Below are positions 25,870 through 36,256 of a stretch of DNA of 64,000 bases, one piece after another. Source of the DNA: Myxocyprinus asiaticus (lineage: Eukaryota > Chordata > Actinopteri > Cypriniformes > Catostomidae); assembly GCF_019703515.2 (NCBI RefSeq), contig NC_059372.1:17961492-18025491 (forward strand), read 5' to 3'. How positions within the stretch are numbered: the first letter of the stretch is position 1; every line of letters starts with the position of its first letter. A program made the translations under genes and the position numbers. The notes beneath the pieces were generated by a model, which saw nothing but the letters and a program-made list of their open reading frames with translations, was not told where the DNA came from and ran no database searches.

Positions 25870-25955
25870 CCGGTAAAGATGATGGAAGCCAAAGGCCATT
25901 CCTGTCAAGATTACAGCCAGGGCACCGTAGTCTCTCCATCTGTATCCTGGGGGAC
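25870..25955 (-). CDS. pex14: pex14 exon 5: membrane segment
   Basis: The exon is 86 bp, two bases plus 28 codons. After the split Ser codon it reads [14 protein letters not shown] and then [14 protein letters not shown]. The motif RWRDYGALA and the hydrophobic run [13 protein letters not shown] match the single hydrophobic segment of vertebrate PEX14 (human about 101-128) that anchors it in the peroxisomal membrane. Acceptor ctcttcag, donor CGG|gtatgtg. It lies between intron 4 (12.4 kb, heavy with transposons) and intron 5. Confidence 0.97.
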
Positions 25956-26305
25956 CTGAAGAGACACATACACAATTTTTTTTTGCCAAACCTCAAGAAA
26001 TGCTATAGTCCCTAGTCAAAGTAGGCACCATATTTAATTTGATGCGATCGAAAACCTGGTTGTGAGGGATAAAAGTCCATTCAGTGGGCCTCATGCATGA
26101 AACAAGTCGAACAAATTTTTTTGAAAATCATTCAATGCAACAATTAACACATTTACATGTTTTTTAAGATTAACAAAAAACATATGGTTTATGCTTTACT
26201 TAAATAGAAATTTGTTCAATGTGACAATTTATGTAAGAATGTTTTTATGAACAATTTACAAAACAATTTGTTGTGCTCGTTTTATGAACGAGGCCCAAAA
26301 TGTGT
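25956..26305. other. Start of intron 4, no feature recognised
   Basis: About 350 bp of AT-rich sequence between pex14 exon 5 and a MITE. Nothing is recognised. Confidence 0.4.
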
Positions 26306-27336
26306 CAACTTTTCCGGGTTCAGTAGAAGTTTAGCTCAATCAACAGCATTTCTTGCATAATTTTGATTACCACAAAAAAAAAAAGTCTTTTGACTTGTCC
26401 CTCCTTTTCTTTAAAAAAAAAAAAATAAAAAAAACTGGGTCCCAGTGAGGTACTTACAATGGAAGTAAATGGGGTCAATCAAAAGTATATGGGGTTTCAA
26501 AAGTATAGCCACAAGACGCAAACAATAATTGTGTTAACATGATTTGTTCTGTGCAAAGTTATATCCAATTTTACAACTGCGTTGCCATGATAACATAACG
26601 CCATAAAAACTAAAACTACCGTAAAAATTTTGATTTAAACAACTTTACATCTCAAATAATACACAAGTTTAAACAGAAGAATTCATGTAAGTGCTTTTAT
26701 AACATTCACGCTTCAAATTTCTGCCTTTGAAGGGGCACTCAATAATTTTTTTCCTCATTTAAAAAGTTTTACTTCTAAAGAAATTAATTGCAATTTTGAA
26801 ACATGTATAAAATCACTAGCCACTCATGAGATGAAGAGTTCAGTCTTATCAGTACCCTAATAAAAGCTGTTTTATTCTACACAGGGCAAGGACGCCTCAT
26901 GGAGGCAGCCATGTTAGCATCACAAGACAAGCTGAATACTACACGCTTAATCTCAATAACTGCCCTGTTATTGGACACTTTCATTCATGATTTAAATGAA
27001 TCCTGGCTTACTGTGCATAGTGTATTTCAACAATGGCATTGGTAACCGAAAACTACTGTGTTTGTATGATGCAGCATCCAGGCCACTAGGTGTCAGTGTA
27101 AGCCAATGTAAGCCAATTCGACATACTTCAAACAATTACTGAGTGCACCTTTAAACTCTACAAAGATTGGCACCATTCGCTGCCATAGTAAGTGCCTCAC
27201 TATAACCTCGATTTGTGCTTTTTTTTTTTTTTTTAAAGAAAAGGAGGAACGAGTCTAAATAATTTTTTGTGGTAATTAACATTATGCCACAAATGCTTGA
27301 TGACTTTTATTGAATCCGGAATATTCTTTTATGACA
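26306..27336. mobile_element. TTAA-type MITE, family A, interrupted copy
   Basis: The left arm has TTCCGGGTTCAGTAGAAG and CAATCAACAGCATTTCTTGC; the right arm, inverted, has GAATATTCCGGATTCAATAA and CATAATGTTAATTACCAC. The terminal TTAA itself is eroded. The interior matches 34627-38050, for example TATAGCCACAAGAC, AATAATACACAAGTTT and TAAGTGCCTCACTATAACC. It lacks both large insertions present there, so it shows their empty sites. A different element interrupts it at about 26735-27150. Confidence 0.85.
26735..27150. mobile_element. Inverted-repeat element nested in family A copy
   Basis: Ends are GGGGCACTCAATAATTTTTT and ACAATTACTGAGTGCACC, inverted to each other. A short flanking duplication (CCTTTGAA / CCTTTAAA) fits an 8-bp target, one base different, though the exact border is ambiguous by a few bases. 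A related fragment occurs at 30031-30350. Confidence 0.65.
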
Positions 27337-28055
27337 GTATGACATACTGAACAGACTGTACTTTTATTCCTCACAGGCTCATTTTTGTTTACGTCAAATT
27401 AAATATGGCGTCTACCATGACTAAAGTCGACAGTCATATATGTATATTAATGTTCTTGTTCTTAGAAGAGAGGGAGAATTAAAAGAAAATTAAACAAACT
27501 AATTATCTCATTACATGTGACTGGAAAATGGACTCTAAGAAGCGTAAACTAGATCTGAACTTCTAGAATAAGTACCACATTACTGCAAAATAGAAAATGA
27601 CCAATTTTATCAGCTATGACTGAGCATAATGGAAATTCCCACTTACAATATTTGAGGGGAAAAGCACTCTGTTAAGGGTAAATGTGATCTTGAAAAAATG
27701 GAAATGAGAATCGTTTAAACGATTACTTGCATGGCTTTTGCTCAGAGCTTGCACAAGTGCTCACTAGCAGTGAGATGTGGTGTGAATGTCACATAAGCAC
27801 AGCGAGTACTTTCAGGAAATAAAAAGCGACATCAAAGAGTCCCTCCTCACCCCTCACACTCATTTTCAGAGAGACGTTGACCCAGCAGAAGAAAAAAAAA
27901 AAAAAAAAGAAATTTGAAGAAAATATAGAAGAAAAAAGTAGAAGAAAAAAATAATCTTTCAGTGCAAAAACACAGAAAATGAAAACAATCTTCTTTAGTA
28001 GAGCGAGCCCCAAAAGATGACTTGTGAACAGCTATAAAGTTAAGATTTTTTAAGG
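27337..28055. other. Intron 4: no feature recognised
   Basis: An A-rich run lies at about 27892-27908. No repeat ends or coding matches were recognised. Confidence 0.4.
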
Positions 28056-28140
28056 GATAGTTTAGCCAATAATAAAAATGCTATTTACTCTCCTTAATTC
28101 AAAATTTCTACATTTGTGTTCCACAGACAAATATAAAGTC
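28056..28140. mobile_element. Family B MITE, left-arm fragment, cut by next element
   Basis: The sequence AGGGATAGTTTAGCCAATAA, then ATTTACTCTCC, GTGTTCCACAGA and AAAGTCATACG, is a diverged family B arm. It is interrupted at 28146 and may resume at 29503 (GGGTTTTAACAAGTTCATGG). Confidence 0.55.
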
Positions 28141-28145
28141 ATACG

Positions 28146-29497
28146 CAGGGCTCGACATTAAGCATTGTCATGTGCTTGTCCTTCGGACAAGTAAATTGGT
28201 CATTCAAGTTACTTCACCGGAGAGAAAAAATGACATTTAAGTTGCATGCTCAAGTAACATGTCAAAGATTCTGTTGTATATTTTTCTAAAATTATGAGCG
28301 ATGCCCAACCTAATAGTGTACCTATGCAGTCAACTCAATTCTCTGCGACAGAAATGTAAACTGCACTGGGAAGGGGAGGGGGCTATTGTAATATGATAAT
28401 TATTTTATCTTACGTATGGTAGTCATATAAAGAAAAGCCTCCATCGCCATCATTTACAGCAGGGATGCTCATAGTTCTATGGAATGAGATCTACTTTTTC
28501 ATCATGTTATTGCAGCAAGATCTACCATGTACAATAAAGGCTATACATTATTACTATACCAAAATTTCAGTAGTCGGTAGTGAAATCTGACGATTCTCAA
28601 TACCAGCTTTAATACCACAACAAATAATAACACTAACTAATATGTTAATTATGGAAGAATGGTTTCAAGTTCTTAAGTAATTATTCAAGATTAGTAAACA
28701 AACAGTAATAAAATAACAATAAAAAACAGCAATGAATAGAAATAGATAAAAAATAATAGAACAAAAAATACAAATTAAGAAAATTCAGTGCTTTTTTTAA
28801 CAGCTTTAAAAGTTTTTAACAGCAGTAGGCCATCAAGTATTCAAGTAAACATTCAGCATGAAATGCAACATAAAACTATTACTGGTCTTTACTGTATGAT
28901 TATTATACATTAATACTTTTTAAAGCTACTAAAGTTACCCAGTCAAGAGCAATGAGTGTTTTCTCATTTTCTTGTTATGGTTGTTTGATTATTATAATGA
29001 CACCCTACTCTAGACAGCAGCAGGTCTATTAGCTTACATTTCTACTTATACTTACAAGTCTGACATTTTAATACAAATCCGCTTTTTTCTCCACTATTTA
29101 CGTTCACTTTAGACATCACTCTCTGTGTTTACATGAATAGCTCACCAAGACGGGCATTTTGGCGGAATTTTGAAATGTATCTGACCATTTAGACGCGCAT
29201 TAGTGCGAGCATTTTCGGAACACGCGCATGTTCAGCACACACACTTAAGCTGCCTGTCAATCAAACAGGGCGCAGCTGTTACTAGATCGCTTGTGGATTA
29301 TAAAATTGCATGCTCTTGATTACTTTTAACAGCAGAATAAGAATATTAACTTTCTAATAAGTAACACAGGCCTAGGCTATCACAAATATAGCTGTTTATT
29401 TTTTTTTTTTGCTTGTCCGGTCGGGCAAGTAAAATTCTCTTTCACTTGCTCCTTCAAAAATCCACTTGTCCCGGACAAGCGTTAATGTCGAGCTCTG
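28146..29497. mobile_element. Nonautonomous DNA transposon with 5-bp target duplication
   Basis: It begins CAGGGCTCGACATTAAGC and ends, reverse-complemented, CAGAGCTCGACATTAACGC. It is flanked by ATACG on both sides (28141-28145 and 29498-29502). Length is 1352 bp. Near both ends is a CTTGTCC/GGACAAG motif, palindromic at the left (CTTGTCCTTCGGACAAG). No transposase is encoded. Superfamily not assigned. Confidence 0.8.
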
Positions 29498-29502
29498 ATA
29501 CG

Positions 29503-30030
29503 GGTTTTAACAAGTTCATGGCATCGGTTGAGCAAATGTTGCGGTGTCAGGCTGATCAGATGCTCAAACAAACAGAGCAATGTTTTGACAGGGCCACAGT
29601 ATGTTTTCAGGGAAATCAACCTACAAAAGTCGTAACTCCAGTTTTCTGCATATTAAGCTAGGAGAGGAGAAAGTGAACTGAAAAAAATTAAACATTTCAG
29701 CTACAAGTTGAATTTTTGCTAGCTTGCAAAAGCAGAAGAAGTCATTTCAATGCATGCTAAAGCAATCTGGCATGGCTCTGCCAACAGAAAGGAAGGATAA
29801 ATTATCATGCAAATGTTTAACGCCACACCAAACAGAGAAGTAATTAAAGCAAGCCTGGCTCTGGCAGGTCAACATGTCAGATACAAAATGCTCCATTTTG
29901 TAACATAGCGAGGTCTGTGGAACAGGTGTGTTACTGTAATTTGTTTGAATCTGCTCTACTGAATACAAATAGGCAGGCTCTCTAATAGACTAGCATAGCA
30001 ACACTTGTTTATTTTTAATCTGTTTTGTTA
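29503..30030. other. Intron 4: no feature recognised
   Basis: AT-rich sequence between two repeats; possibly begins with the second part of the split family B MITE. No gene. Confidence 0.4.
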
Positions 30031-30350
30031 AAGGTGCACCCAGGTAAAAGAGTTTACAGCTGAAGAAATGAACAGTACCTTTGACAAAAATGTCTAAAAT
30101 TATGTACTTATGAAATGAAGACTAGACATATCAGTGGCCTAGAAAAAGCTGTTTTATTCTACATGGAGGCTGCCATGTTGAGATCACATGACCAGCTGAA
30201 GACTACTCACTTAATTTCGGTAACCCCCCTATTATCGGACACGTTCAGTTGTGGAAAATCATGGGTGACGAAAACATCTTTGAATAGGGAAAGGGTTGAA
30301 AACCGTAAGAATAAGTGCCAGTAGAGTTGTAATCATTGGCATGCTTTCAT
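30031..30350. repeat. Fragment related to the 26735 element
   Basis: It begins TTAAAGGTGCACCCAGGTAA and shares AAAGCTGTTTTATTCTACA, GGAGGCTGCCATGTTGAGAT and a TTATCGGACACGTTCA block with the 26735-27150 element. The right end is not clear. Confidence 0.55.
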
Positions 30351-30519
30351 TAAGGGCACAAGAGATGAGTATTACACTCACTGAGCACTATATTAGGAAC
30401 ACTATGGTCCTAATAAAGTGCCCGACGTGGTCTTCTGCTGTTGTAGCCCATCCGCCTCAAAGTTTGATATGTTGTGCATTCTGAGATGCTATTCTGTTCA
30501 CTACAATTGAAAAGAGTGG

Positions 30520-30756
30520 TTATCTAAGTATTTCCTGCCTTTTTGTCAATTCAAACCAGTCTGGCCATTCTCTGCTGACCTCTCTCATCAACAAGGCGTT
30601 TCCATCTACAGAACTGCCGCTCACTGGATGTTTTTTGTTTTTGGCACAATTCTGAGTAAACTCTAGAGACTGCTGTGAAAATCTCAGGAAATTAGCAGTT
30701 ACAGAAATACTCAAACCAGCCCGTCTGGCACCAACAATCATGCCATGGTCGAAATC
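30520..30756 (-). pseudogene. Tc1-like transposase N-terminal remnant
   Basis: Read on the minus strand: DFDHGMIVGARRAGLSISVT, then ANFLRFSQQSLEF and KHPVSGSSVDGNALL. The first part is a helix-turn-helix of a Tc1-type transposase and corresponds to the copy at 49191-49510. It is cut by the end of the palindromic element and by the hAT-like insertion; no catalytic domain remains. Confidence 0.75.
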
Positions 30757-30764
30757 ACTGAGAT

Positions 30765-32063
30765 TAGGGATGTACCAATATGAAATTTCTGGGCTGATAC
30801 CGATAACCGATAATTTACAGCTCATTGTGGCCGATACCGATAACCAATATATATATATGATTTTTTTTTAACTACTTTTAATTTTGAATCCTTTATCCTG
30901 GAACTGCTAGCTAATTCATTAAAAGGTTTTTATTTAAAAAATGTGTCATTTAAAAGCTTGGAACTGGGACTTGCTGCTATTTAAGGTTTGGCAGATGTAA
31001 CATGAACCAGAAATGTACCTATATTACAGATGTATGCTGATTTGAATGACAAATAAATGACAATACACTTGAATAAATTGTATGGTGCCCATTTACATGA
31101 CTGTTTACCGTAATCCTGATGACTCGCTAACAGAGAGAATAATGAGTTTCAAACAGCTGCAATAATGCATTAAACCAAAATGAGGCTATAAACTGCATGT
31201 AACGAACATTAAACAACAAAACACACAATACTATCCATAATCTCTGTATACATGGTGTAATATTTCTTCTAACAGCCAGACTGCGAATGCAGTGGTGGTT
31301 TGTGTGTGTTATGTATGTGTGGCATTTGTGCTTATGCACATCTCATTCAAACACATATTTCAGCACTCATCTGTGACAGTTCCACCGTATAACTTATGAA
31401 ATGTGAACACAACAATCATAATGGGAATAGGTAAGATCATACAGATTGAACAGTCATTTTCAAATTCAACAAGCACATTCGTTTCACTCACAAACTGTTT
31501 TAGCCATCTCGAGGCACTCTCTAAGAATTATTTCAAGATAAATGTACCATGTTAGGTTGTGTTTGGACTTGTTTTAATAACAAAGCTGTGCTGTAAGTAA
31601 CAATGTACTATTTCTCATATTCTATTTATGTTTCATAAAGTAATGTGGAAAACTCATCGCCCCCAAGTAACATACATACATGTTTTTGTCGCATTTTCGT
31701 TTATTGCCTCATGAAACAAACAGAATGTGGGAAATTACATGTTTTTACTTACAGCAGATGACTAAAAGCAGCCCCAAAACAACATAACAAGGTGCAGAGA
31801 TGTTGAAACAATCCTCACAGAGCAACATGAGCTTGGCTCTCACCTGCTATCACTCAAACAGACTGTCGATTGCTGCTACATGAGTCTTTGCCTGAAGGAC
31901 AGAAGCTGCAGGAAGTCAGAGATTCTCAACTGTAAACAAAAACTGTAACAAATTATCTGCAAATATATCAGTGGTACTTCTATTATCAGTGCAATAATAA
32001 TATTTCGATTTTCCTGGTTGCTGGCCAATAATATATCGGCCGCCAATATATTGTGCATCTCTA
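30765..32063. mobile_element. hAT-like element nested in the Tc1 derivative
   Basis: The left end is TAGGGATGTACCAATAT and the right end, reverse-complemented, is TAGAGATGCACAATATAT. The flanks are ACTGAGAT (30757-30764) and ACTGAGAC (32064-32071), an 8-bp target duplication with one change. Length is 1299 bp. The internal ACCGATAACCGATA repeats near the end are typical of a common fish hAT family. No transposase frame. Confidence 0.8.
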
Positions 32064-32132
32064 ACTGAGACCACATTTTTTCCCCACTCTGATGGTTAAT
32101 GTGGACATTAACTGAATCTTCTGACCTGTATC

Positions 32133-32578
32133 AGAGATTATTTAGCAGAGATGGGCCACCTCTACTGAAATGAATGGGAGAAATTGAAACATTCAACCAA
32201 GGAGCTCTGAGCACCCAACGGTCAACGGATGTAGAAAGGAAGTCCAACTTTACAGTTAAAAGAGCCAATCACCTTTTAGATACAGACATCACCTGTCAAT
32301 CAACTCTAGAACGTGCATGCACATTAGCTATACAAGTCAGGAAAATTGCGTTTTTTAGCGTAATATGAGGTAAAGATTCACAATTTATGATTCCAGTATT
32401 GTCAGATTTTACTGCTGATTTTAAATATGATCTTTGATCGTAATCTTGACAAACTGTTTTTGAGATTTTGGTCTTTCTCCATTCAAGTAGATTGGAGCTG
32501 CACTGCATTACTGAAAATAGCCTCCCGAGAGCGTTCCAAAGATGGCCGACAGTGGACTGACTTGCTAGAAAGACTTTG
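32133..32578. mobile_element. Short nonautonomous element with 8-bp target duplication
   Basis: It is flanked on both sides by CCTGTATC (32125-32132 and 32579-32586). It starts AGAGATTATTTAGCAGAG and ends TTGCTAGAAAGACTTTG. A second copy, in the opposite orientation and missing part of the middle, is at 15881-16165. Removing it restores the host sequence known from 49556-49580 (CTGCATGATTTTATGCATTG type). No coding. Confidence 0.75.
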
Positions 32579-32686
32579 CCTGTATCTACATGATTTTATG
32601 CATTGCACTGCTGCCTCACGATTGGCCAATCAGATAATCGCATGAATAAGTAGATGTACAGGTGTTCCTAATAAAGTGCTCAGTGA

Positions 32687-32688
<2 letters not shown>

Positions 32689-32751
<63 letters not shown>
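32689..32751. repeat. (AT)n microsatellite
   Basis: About 31 uninterrupted AT units directly at the right end of the Tc1 derivative. It may have grown from the TA target dinucleotide. Confidence 0.95.
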
Positions 32752-32752
<1 letters not shown>

Positions 32753-34626
32753 GCATTTTCAGAGAGTACTGTTCATTACTAAATAAGACTGAATACTGCA
32801 GTATTCGAAGTCTCTCTTTGAAGTGCTTGGACTGCCCCCTTTTTTTTTTTTTGCTGAAATAAGATATTTCTACTATGGCATCAGAAACCAAAAAAATTTG
32901 CTTTTTCATGATGCTGCATCCATGCCAATAGTATATGTATAAACTCTTAGATATAAGAGTATAAGATCTAAGTTATATCGGCCAGCAAAACAAAACAAAT
33001 AAATACCAGTACTTGGTACCTCTAAAAAAAAAAGAGACAATGTCTAACTGAGAAAACTGAATAGTAATAATTTTAGATAAAAATTTCACACAAGCAAAAT
33101 TCTACATGTCAACCACAAGGTCAAGTTTGTCTGAAGGTGAGTTCAGGTTACATTCTACGCCTGAAAGCAAATTAAAAACATCAGAAAACCAGCAGCTTCC
33201 TAAAACTTCCATTTTAAGAACTTCTGACACATTGCCAATTTTGTTTTAATTGTAAACACCACATTAACAAAAGGAAATTTCACAAGTGTCCTTGCTGAAG
33301 TGTATGGCGTGTAGGAATCCAATGATGGTGGTTTGGGTAAAATCAGAGTCCTTGAGCTAAACTGTCCCTGACCGATCCCCTACTTCAACCAAGGTCCAAA
33401 CTGAGCTCCTCTTCCAACCTCTGCACCCCCTCCACCTCCACTTTCCACTCCTGCTTTTTATTTGGTCACTTAAGGTGTGAGCATGGCCTCCATTCCCCTT
33501 TTTTCCAATCTCCGTTCAAATTTATTGGGTTCAGAGAAGGCTCTACTGTCCTTCTGCTGCTTGAAAATAGAGATCAGTGTATCCATTACTCCGACAGAGA
33601 TGGATGCGGGTCTCTATGCATCGTCACCATAACAAGGACATCAGAGAGAGGGACCCCCTCTTTCCAGCCTGACCTACGTGAAGATCTCCTCACTCTCCAC
33701 TCATTTTGCCATTCTCTCATAGCCATTTTGATATAAACCCCCCCCACTCTAGTAGGGCTGGAGCCTAACTACACGGCCATCCCATCAACATCGCTTTCAT
33801 TACAAAACATGAGATGGCTGGGAGTCAAGGACAGGGTGGCAATAAATGAGGGTGGAATACATCTGGAATCATTGTCATACAGGTTAAGCATTATGCGAAC
33901 TTCATTCAGGATTGGTAAATCAGCGGCCGGCCTGGAGCTCATAACCCGCAGAGGTAATAAAGATACAGGCTGGAAAAAGGCCCTTCCCAGCCTAACCACG
34001 CAGGCCACACTCAGTAGATTGTCGTAACATAGCGGACATCATATCACCTGTCATGGTGGAATTAATTACATGCCTACGCAAATGGAATGTTGTCAGCCAT
34101 TGTGGTTCATATAAAAATAAACATAAAACCACTAAGGGATCAACAATAAGCTGCTTTTCTTCTTATTGTTGGACCAGTAGTTCACATTTGTACATGTCCA
34201 GCCGATACTTTCACTGGCACCAAAAAAAAAAAAAAAAAAAAAAAAATCACACACACACATATATTTTAGCAACATGTATTATTATATGTCACAGAATATT
34301 TGTTTTATATTTTTATTACATTAAGTTTTTTTACAAAAAACAAAAGCAAACAAACAAGAAAATTAAGATACAAAAAATATTTATGTTGCTTGTATAATTT
34401 GAAACCCATTTGAACTGATGCTTTCACTCTCGCAATTTCGACAAACCTCACCCATGTTAGCCGGCTTGGTAATTTTACCTTGTTGACATATTTAAATCAG
34501 CAGAATTTGCAACAATGTATCACTGAAAAACAAATGTTTAAGTTTGCAAGGCATAAATAGGTCAAGTGACAGTTCTGTCAACTGGCCTGAAACTTTCTCA
34601 CACGGTTTCTGGGCACTGCCACTGGT
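32752..34626. other. Intron 4: unannotated, poly(A), possible noncoding element
   Basis: Contains an A run of 27 bases (34222-34248) and a short CA repeat after it. The block at about 33770-34110 is compositionally mixed with CTGTCATGGTGGAATTAATT, and has open frames on both strands that look fortuitous. No splice-bounded coding match. Confidence 0.4.
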
Positions 34627-34774
34627 TTAAAGGAATATTCTGGGTTCAATACAAGTGCTCAATTGACAGCATTTGTGGCATAATGTTGATTACCACAATT
34701 TTGACACTTTTTATGGAAGTGAATGGGGCCAATCCGTAAACGTTAAAATACTCACTGTTTCAAAGTGTAGCCAC

Positions 34775-35976
34775 TAGGGATGGGCATTTTGTCTACTCGA
34801 GCACTCGACAAGTACTCGAGGGGCAATGACATGTACATAACTGTATATAAAATAACATGTCTGACAAATGTCTTCGGCTGCTGTATTGTGCCTTGTTGTT
34901 CCAGTGTATCGTCTATTTATTATTATAGGCTGTTATAAAACAATCTGTTACAAAATGTACAAAAGATTGCATAATCAAAATAATCAAAATAGAATGCATC
35001 AAATTTTGTCATTATGTGAAGATTCGCTGCCCAACTCAATGAAAGAATGTGCACAATGCGCATCTATCTGTTCTTCCTTCAGGTTACCGTAGTCATCTTA
35101 GTAAGCGCGCACCTGTTTTTTTAGTGACTGTCTGAACCGTCTATTTTCAAATCATTGTTGGATTAACAGGAGACGTCATAACCATCGCGTTTTTAATATG
35201 CGTGTTAAGTTGAAGTTTTGAAGACGCTGCATTCTGTTCCATTTAGCTGCGCTCTGTCTAGCTGTTTGAAACACTCACCTGCTGTATATGTGTTCAGTGT
35301 CTGTCTCTCTCTCTCTGACTGTGTGTGTGTTTGTGCCCAAGTGTTCGCTCCTGTGAGGAAAGCCGCGATGCGCAATATTGTTGTTGCTGTAATGATTCAT
35401 GAAGCGTTACATTCAACTCGGAGAGTCTGAATTTCCACCTTTCAACTGCGGAAAGTGCAACGGAATTAAACTTTATCTCGGACTTCTAACTTGGAAACTC
35501 GTGCGGAAATCTTCATTAATTTCATCGAGATGCAGGTGTGTGTTACATCACTTGGGGTAGGGAGGTTTGCAGTCAGTGACAAACATTCACTTTTATTGAA
35601 TAATATTCATTAACGAGTTAAAGTTCTTACATTAAATGATAATAAAACGTGTTTAGCAACCGTTTTGTAGAGACAGGTGTTCAAAACACGGTTAATTACA
35701 CTATCTTTGTTTTGACTGTAATGATAGCATTGCAGCACCGTATATAAGTTTGGTTGCTATGAGACGTCTCTGACAATCAATATACCCCTCAAAACCACAA
35801 GGTAATCTCAAAAATAAGCTCCCTCATTGGCACGTGTGTGTTTAGTTATCAGGTATTTGTCACTGAATTTCTAATTAAGTGAAAAGTCACATCATGCGTG
35901 ATCACCATCGATCATCGTTTTCATGATCGATCATTGCTGCCACATCCGAGTACCCGAGTACTTGTGCCCATCCCTA
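34775..35976. mobile_element. hAT-like element nested in family A MITE
   Basis: It begins TAGGGATGGGCATTTTG and ends CTTGTGCCCATCCCTA, inverted. Flanks GTAGCCAC and ATAGCCAC form an 8-bp target duplication with one mismatch. The related MITE at 26306 has the undisturbed TATAGCCACAAGAC at this position. Subterminal ACTCGAG/CCGAGTAC motifs occur at both ends. About 1.2 kb, no transposase. Confidence 0.85.
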
Positions 35977-36256
35977 ATAGCCACAAGACATAAATAACGT
36001 GTGTTAACATGATTCTAGTGTGATAAAAACACTTTCTGTGTAAAGTTATAGCCAATTTTAAAAACTTTGTTGCCATGACGATTTAATATAAACAAACCCT
36101 AAAACGACTGTAAAAATTATGATTTAAACAACTTTACAGGTTAAATAATACACAAGTTTTAACAGAAGAATTCATGTAAGTGCTTTTATAAAATTATAAG
36201 TTTCACATTTCAGCCTTTAAACCCTCCAGAAATTGGCCCCATTCCCTTCCGTAGTA

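Larger units (their letters stand above)
30375..32688. mobile_element. Palindromic Tc1-like derivative with two nested insertions
   Basis: Preceded by TA (30373-30374), the left end is CACTCACTGAGCACTATATT. The right end is CCTAATAAAGTGCTCAGTGAG, its inverted counterpart, at about 32668-32688. Between the ends on the minus strand lie remnants of a Tc1-family transposase N-terminus (DFDHGMIVGARRAGLSISVT). The element is broken by a hAT-like insertion (30765-32063) and by a short element (32133-32578). Without these its body is about 570 bp. A sister copy is at 48744-49669. Confidence 0.8.

Noticed and set aside
33769..34027. Overlapping open frames of 72-79 codons on both strands
   Set aside because: No known domain, no splice support, and opposing frames of similar length suggest chance.
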